NCBI GenBank assembly: GCA_016875015.1
Contig: VGSJ01000016.1
Span: 1 to 46,540 of the forward strand
DNA length: 46,540 nt
Reading direction: 5' to 3'
Source: Deltaproteobacteria bacterium
GTDB lineage: Bacteria > Desulfobacterota > Desulfobaccia > Desulfobaccales > 0-14-0-80-60-11
Within the stretch, counting starts at the first letter, position 1, and every line of letters begins with the position of its first letter. The position numbers and the translations under genes are program-made. The notes under the pieces are model-generated. The model was given only the letters and a program-made list of their open reading frames with translations. It was not told the origin of the DNA and searched no databases. Positions 44,027 to 46,540 of the stretch are shown here, piece by piece.

Positions 44027-45163
44027 TTAGAATGGAATATCATCATCCGAAATCTCAAATTGAGGCTGTATTTCTTTGAATAAATCATATGTTGGCTTAA
44101 GCGCCACCTTCCAACCTTGATAATTATCACTTTCCATTACCAATCGTAATGAATTATAAAATCTTATATCTCCTTTTTTAAGGCCATCTTTAATTGCAGA
44201 TATAATTGATATTGATGGTTTTTCTGATAATTCAAATAAATTTGAAAAGAAAAAGGCGAAAATATAATCCTGTCCATATTTATTAGCTGAGCGCAATTTT
44301 CCTCCTAACGCTATGCTTAAATCACTTTTTAGTTAAAAATAACGAAAGATATTTCTTGACCATGTTCCCAATGATCCTCCGAGACATTTAGACCTTTTTA
44401 TATCGTATGAACCATCTCTAATCGACTGTATTAATTTGTTCTCAATTCTAAGTCGAGAAACCTCAGAGTATCGGTTCCACCATTCTGCAGGAAAACATTG
44501 CAAAACTATTCTAACAACTTGATCATCATTTGTACATTTAAGTTCTTCTGAAATAATTTCAATTGCTTGCTTAATCTCTTCATCATTAAGTACCTTAGAA
44601 ATTGCATAAAAAAATAATCGTAATTTTTTTCCTTCTCCTGTGGTTATTTTTCTAAAAACCTCGACAAAAACTTCAAACCTCGTCTTTATAGGTATTTCGT
44701 CAATTAATAATTCAGCATATCTTTCTTTTTCAACAAAATCAGGTTCAAACACCCTTTCTAAGAATGATTCCATAGTAAATAAAGACTTTGATTTATCAAT
44801 GATTTTAATTAAATAATTCAAGAATATAATTATGGCTACGGCGTCCATTTTATCATCTATGTGCTTTTCATGGCTCCTAGGATTTCTGATTGCTTGATAT
44901 ATCCCTCTTAATATTTGTTCGATACCTTTCTGTTCATTAATGTCCGATTCTGTCTCTAACTTATTAACTTTAAGTTTAGGAGATTTACCACCTAATGATT
45001 CGCCAACTAGAACTACTCCATCACTTTGCAATCCTGTTTTTTTCCTTAAGAGGTTCCCCAAATAATGAATAGCATCTATAATGCAACCAGTATAGTTTCT
45101 ATTTGTATAACAATTATCGATTGCCTGCCACAGCCTTTGATCCAATAAAGTTTCTAAGTTCAT
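44027..45163 (-). pseudogene. AT-rich abortive-infection-like gene split by an in-frame TAA
   Basis: The first frame (45163-44333, 276 residues) starts MNLETLLDQRLWQAIDNCY and contains QILRGIYQAIRNPRSHEKHIDDKMDAVAIIIFLNYLIKIID, a HEPN-type segment with RNPRSH (R-x4-H), as in TIGR02391/Ymh abortive-infection proteins. It stops at TAA 44333-44335. The same frame continues without another stop for 101 codons, through LKSDLSIALGGK and RSANKYGQDYIFAFFFSNLFELSEKP, to 44027. That continuation keeps the same AT-rich codon use and looks like one protein, so the stop seems to be a point mutation in a longer gene of about 378 codons. The region is far poorer in GC than its neighbours, a sign of transfer. 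If the first part alone works, it may still be a HEPN RNase. Confidence 0.7.
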
Positions 45164-45497
45164 TTTTCTAACCCCTTATTTGACTCGCATTACGGGCAGT
45201 TGACGATTTTATCCCGGCCCCAGGAGGTTAAGAGGTTTTACCGGGGTCTCTTTTTTATCAGCAATCATAATCAGTTCGCATTATATACCGTGCTTTACTG
45301 CATGTCGAGTGAGACTATCTTGTCCGATTGCCGCTTAGTGAGTGTAGGGGCGGGTTTTAAACCAGCCCCTACAGGGGCCTTCATTTTTAGGGGTGGCACT
45401 TCGTCGGTCATGCCTCGCAATCTCTAAAAAAAGCAGTGATTCTGGCTAACCAACATGGTAACCTGAACCATCGAGAAGGAATTATCGGCAAAGACCC
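45164..45497. repeat. Spacer with a GTAG-headed palindrome
   Basis: 333 bases without a gene. 45344-45372 is a third copy of the 29-bp palindrome (GTAGGGGCGGGT arms, one mismatch in the right arm). Nothing else recognised. Confidence 0.8.
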
Positions 45498-46202
45498 ATG
45501 AAATTATTCGGCAAACAGCAACACCTGTATTTCATCAATGAAGAGCTGTCGGACCGGGTGAAAGCCTTGGTGGCGGGAACCCTGAGCTGCGGCCGGAATG
45601 AAGCGGCGGCGCTGGCCCTGGCCTCCCAGGCCCTCAGCCTGGCCGATCAGCTCATCAATTATTTCGAGTCGGCCAACCACCTGCCCCACCCCATCGCCTG
45701 CCGGGAAGGCTGCAGCTTTTGCTGCTATAACCGGGTGGAACTGACGCCGCCGGAAGCCTTGCGCATCGGCCACCACATTGCCGAGAATTTTTCCGAAGCC
45801 GAAAAGGCGACGGTGCTGGCCGCCGTGGGCCGGAACCTCGCCCTCACCGAGGGGAAGACCCCGGCCGCGATCGCGGCGCGGCGGGCCGAGCTGCCCTGCC
45901 CGTTGTTGAGGGCGCATAGGTGCTCGGTTTACCCGGTCAGGCCCCTCATGTGCCGGGCCATGCACGCCCTGGACCGGGAGCGCTGCGCCGCGGAACTCAG
46001 CGCCAGCAGCCTGGCGGGAAGTCAATACTACGCCCACCGCCACGAAATCGCCATTTCGGTTGCCGCCGGGCTGAGGGAGGGGTGCCGGGCCGCGGGCTTA
46101 CAGTCCGAAGCGCTTAACCTGGCCCAGGCCCTGCACGATTTTTTCACTCAGGAAAACCCGGTGGAAAGGTGGATAATGGGAGAAGAGGTGTTCGGACCGT
46201 GA
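45498..46202 (+). CDS. YkgJ-family Cys-cluster protein
   Basis: A 234-residue protein of the YkgJ (zinc or iron-sulfur Cys-cluster) type. The N-terminal half is helical; the cysteine cluster starts with CREGCSFCCYNRVELTP (C-x3-C-x2-C-C) and is completed by CPLLRAHRCSVYPVRPLMCR (C-x7-C-x9-C), the pattern of this family, which probably binds a metal or FeS cluster. Biochemical function is unknown. The ATG at 45498 has AAGGAATT about 20 bases before but no close ribosome site. It is isolated from neighbours on both sides. Confidence 0.88.
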   Translation: MKLFGKQQHLYFINEELSDRVKALVAGTLSCGRNEAAALALASQALSLADQLINYFESANHLPHPIACREGCSFCCYNRVELTPPEALRIGHHIAENFSEAEKATVLAAVGRNLALTEGKTPAAIAARRAELPCPLLRAHRCSVYPVRPLMCRAMHALDRERCAAELSASSLAGSQYYAHRHEIAISVAAGLREGCRAAGLQSEALNLAQALHDFFTQENPVERWIMGEEVFGP

Positions 46203-46419
46203 CCCGGGCGAGCCCAAGCGTGGTTTAGTGTAATGGTCAAGATTTTACCAGATAACCTCTTCATCAAGGCATAATATCAGCGGACAATAAAGGATTCTGG
46301 AAATCCCCCCACAAAAGGTCAATTTCACTATGCCGATCAATCATATATTCAACTCTTTGGGATTTTTAAGAAGTTTCTTTTTTGGCAAGCAATCCATTAT
46401 CTCACTCGGACAAATCGAC
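46203..46419. other. Spacer, nothing recognised
   Basis: AT-richer spacer between the YkgJ gene and the group II intron boundary. No ORF or repeat seen. It is the 3' exon side of the intron on the minus strand. Confidence 0.45.
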
Positions 46420-46540
46420 ATAGGTAGGCCCTTGCGGGCTTTCCCTGTCACACCACCGGGCGTACGGGTCCGTACCCGGCGGTTCGGATGGTTAAGCTAT
46501 CTTTCTGGTGCTAAAGTTGGGAGGCCAAGCGAGATAAAAT
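46420..46540 (-). mobile_element. Group II intron 3' end (domains V and VI), partial
   Basis: Read on the minus strand, 46485-46451 is a domain V hairpin: GAACCGCC, then GGG, TACG, a four-base loop GACC, CGTA, a two-base bulge CG, CCC and GGTGGTG. The CGC triad and the two-base bulge are the catalytic features of domain V (the class C type uses CGC in place of AGC). Next is a domain VI-like stem (GGGAAAGCCC GCAA GGGCCTACC) ending CTAT, so the intron's 3' boundary is near 46420. Its RNA and any reverse transcriptase lie beyond the right edge. Confidence 0.8.

Overview
The window reads as chromosomal DNA of a GC-rich, anaerobic, Gram-negative bacterium, most likely a Desulfobacterota (Desulfobacca-like sulfate reducer or relative). 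The clues are siroheme-dependent haem synthesis genes (AhbD-type radical SAM enzyme, Lrp-like siroheme decarboxylase, HemB), Kdo transferase (LPS, so an outer membrane), a YfhM/PbpC pair, a branched-chain amino-acid type ABC system tied to a phenylacetate-CoA ligase, and a PEP-CTERM-like exported protein. This placement is inferred from gene content only.

Layout. 1-0.7 kb: the catalytic half of a tyrosine integrase whose 3' end runs into tRNA-Arg(CCU). 0.9-3.5 kb: YfcE-like phosphodiesterase, a small Cys protein and purF. 3.5-6.3 kb: a dense islet of toxin-antitoxin and accessory genes (RelBE-like, broken MNT, VapBC, AT-rich C39-like protease, DUF2442/DUF4160). 6.3-14.3 kb: carB and carA on the same strand but separated by a FecR-domain protein, an MNT/HEPN module with an extra 46-residue ORF, and a sorbosone-dehydrogenase-like beta-propeller protein. 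14.7-19.1 kb: waaA, a Nudix hydrolase, a membrane-anchored protein, an unknown conserved protein and an RlmI-like methyltransferase. 19.3-19.9 kb: VapBC with a visible promoter and operator-like repeat. 20.1-25.9 kb: secreted M15-like peptidase, a one-piece MrfA helicase-MrfB exonuclease fusion, a thioredoxin-like secreted protein and a universal stress protein. 25.9-30.6 kb: ahb (siroheme decarboxylase), ahbD and hemB, interrupted by a cyclic-di-GMP-I riboswitch that controls a PEP-CTERM-like protein, and by a REP-associated transposase (RAYT) remnant flanked by its REPs. 30.7-38.3 kb: pbpC and a 1723-residue alpha-2-macroglobulin (translationally coupled). 38.4-38.65 kb: a MITE-like element with 19-bp terminal inverted repeats. 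38.9-44 kb: LivK-type binding protein, a second MNT/HEPN module (HEPN frameshifted), and a 703-residue fusion of a LivF ABC ATPase with a phenylacetate-CoA ligase. 44-45.2 kb: AT-rich abortive-infection-like gene split by one in-frame TAA. 45.5-46.2 kb: YkgJ-like Cys-cluster protein. 46.42-46.54 kb: domains V and VI of a group II intron that continues past the right edge.

The housekeeping genes (nucleotide, haem, envelope synthesis) form the backbone. Between them lie recent or decaying accessory modules and many short palindromes, most with a GTAG or GTGG head, as in REP elements mobilised by RAYT proteins. The strongest candidates for something unusual are the LivF-PaaK fusion, the MrfA-MrfB fusion, the RAYT/REP system whose palindromes supply gene stop codons, and the integrase that overlaps its own tRNA target from the 5' side.
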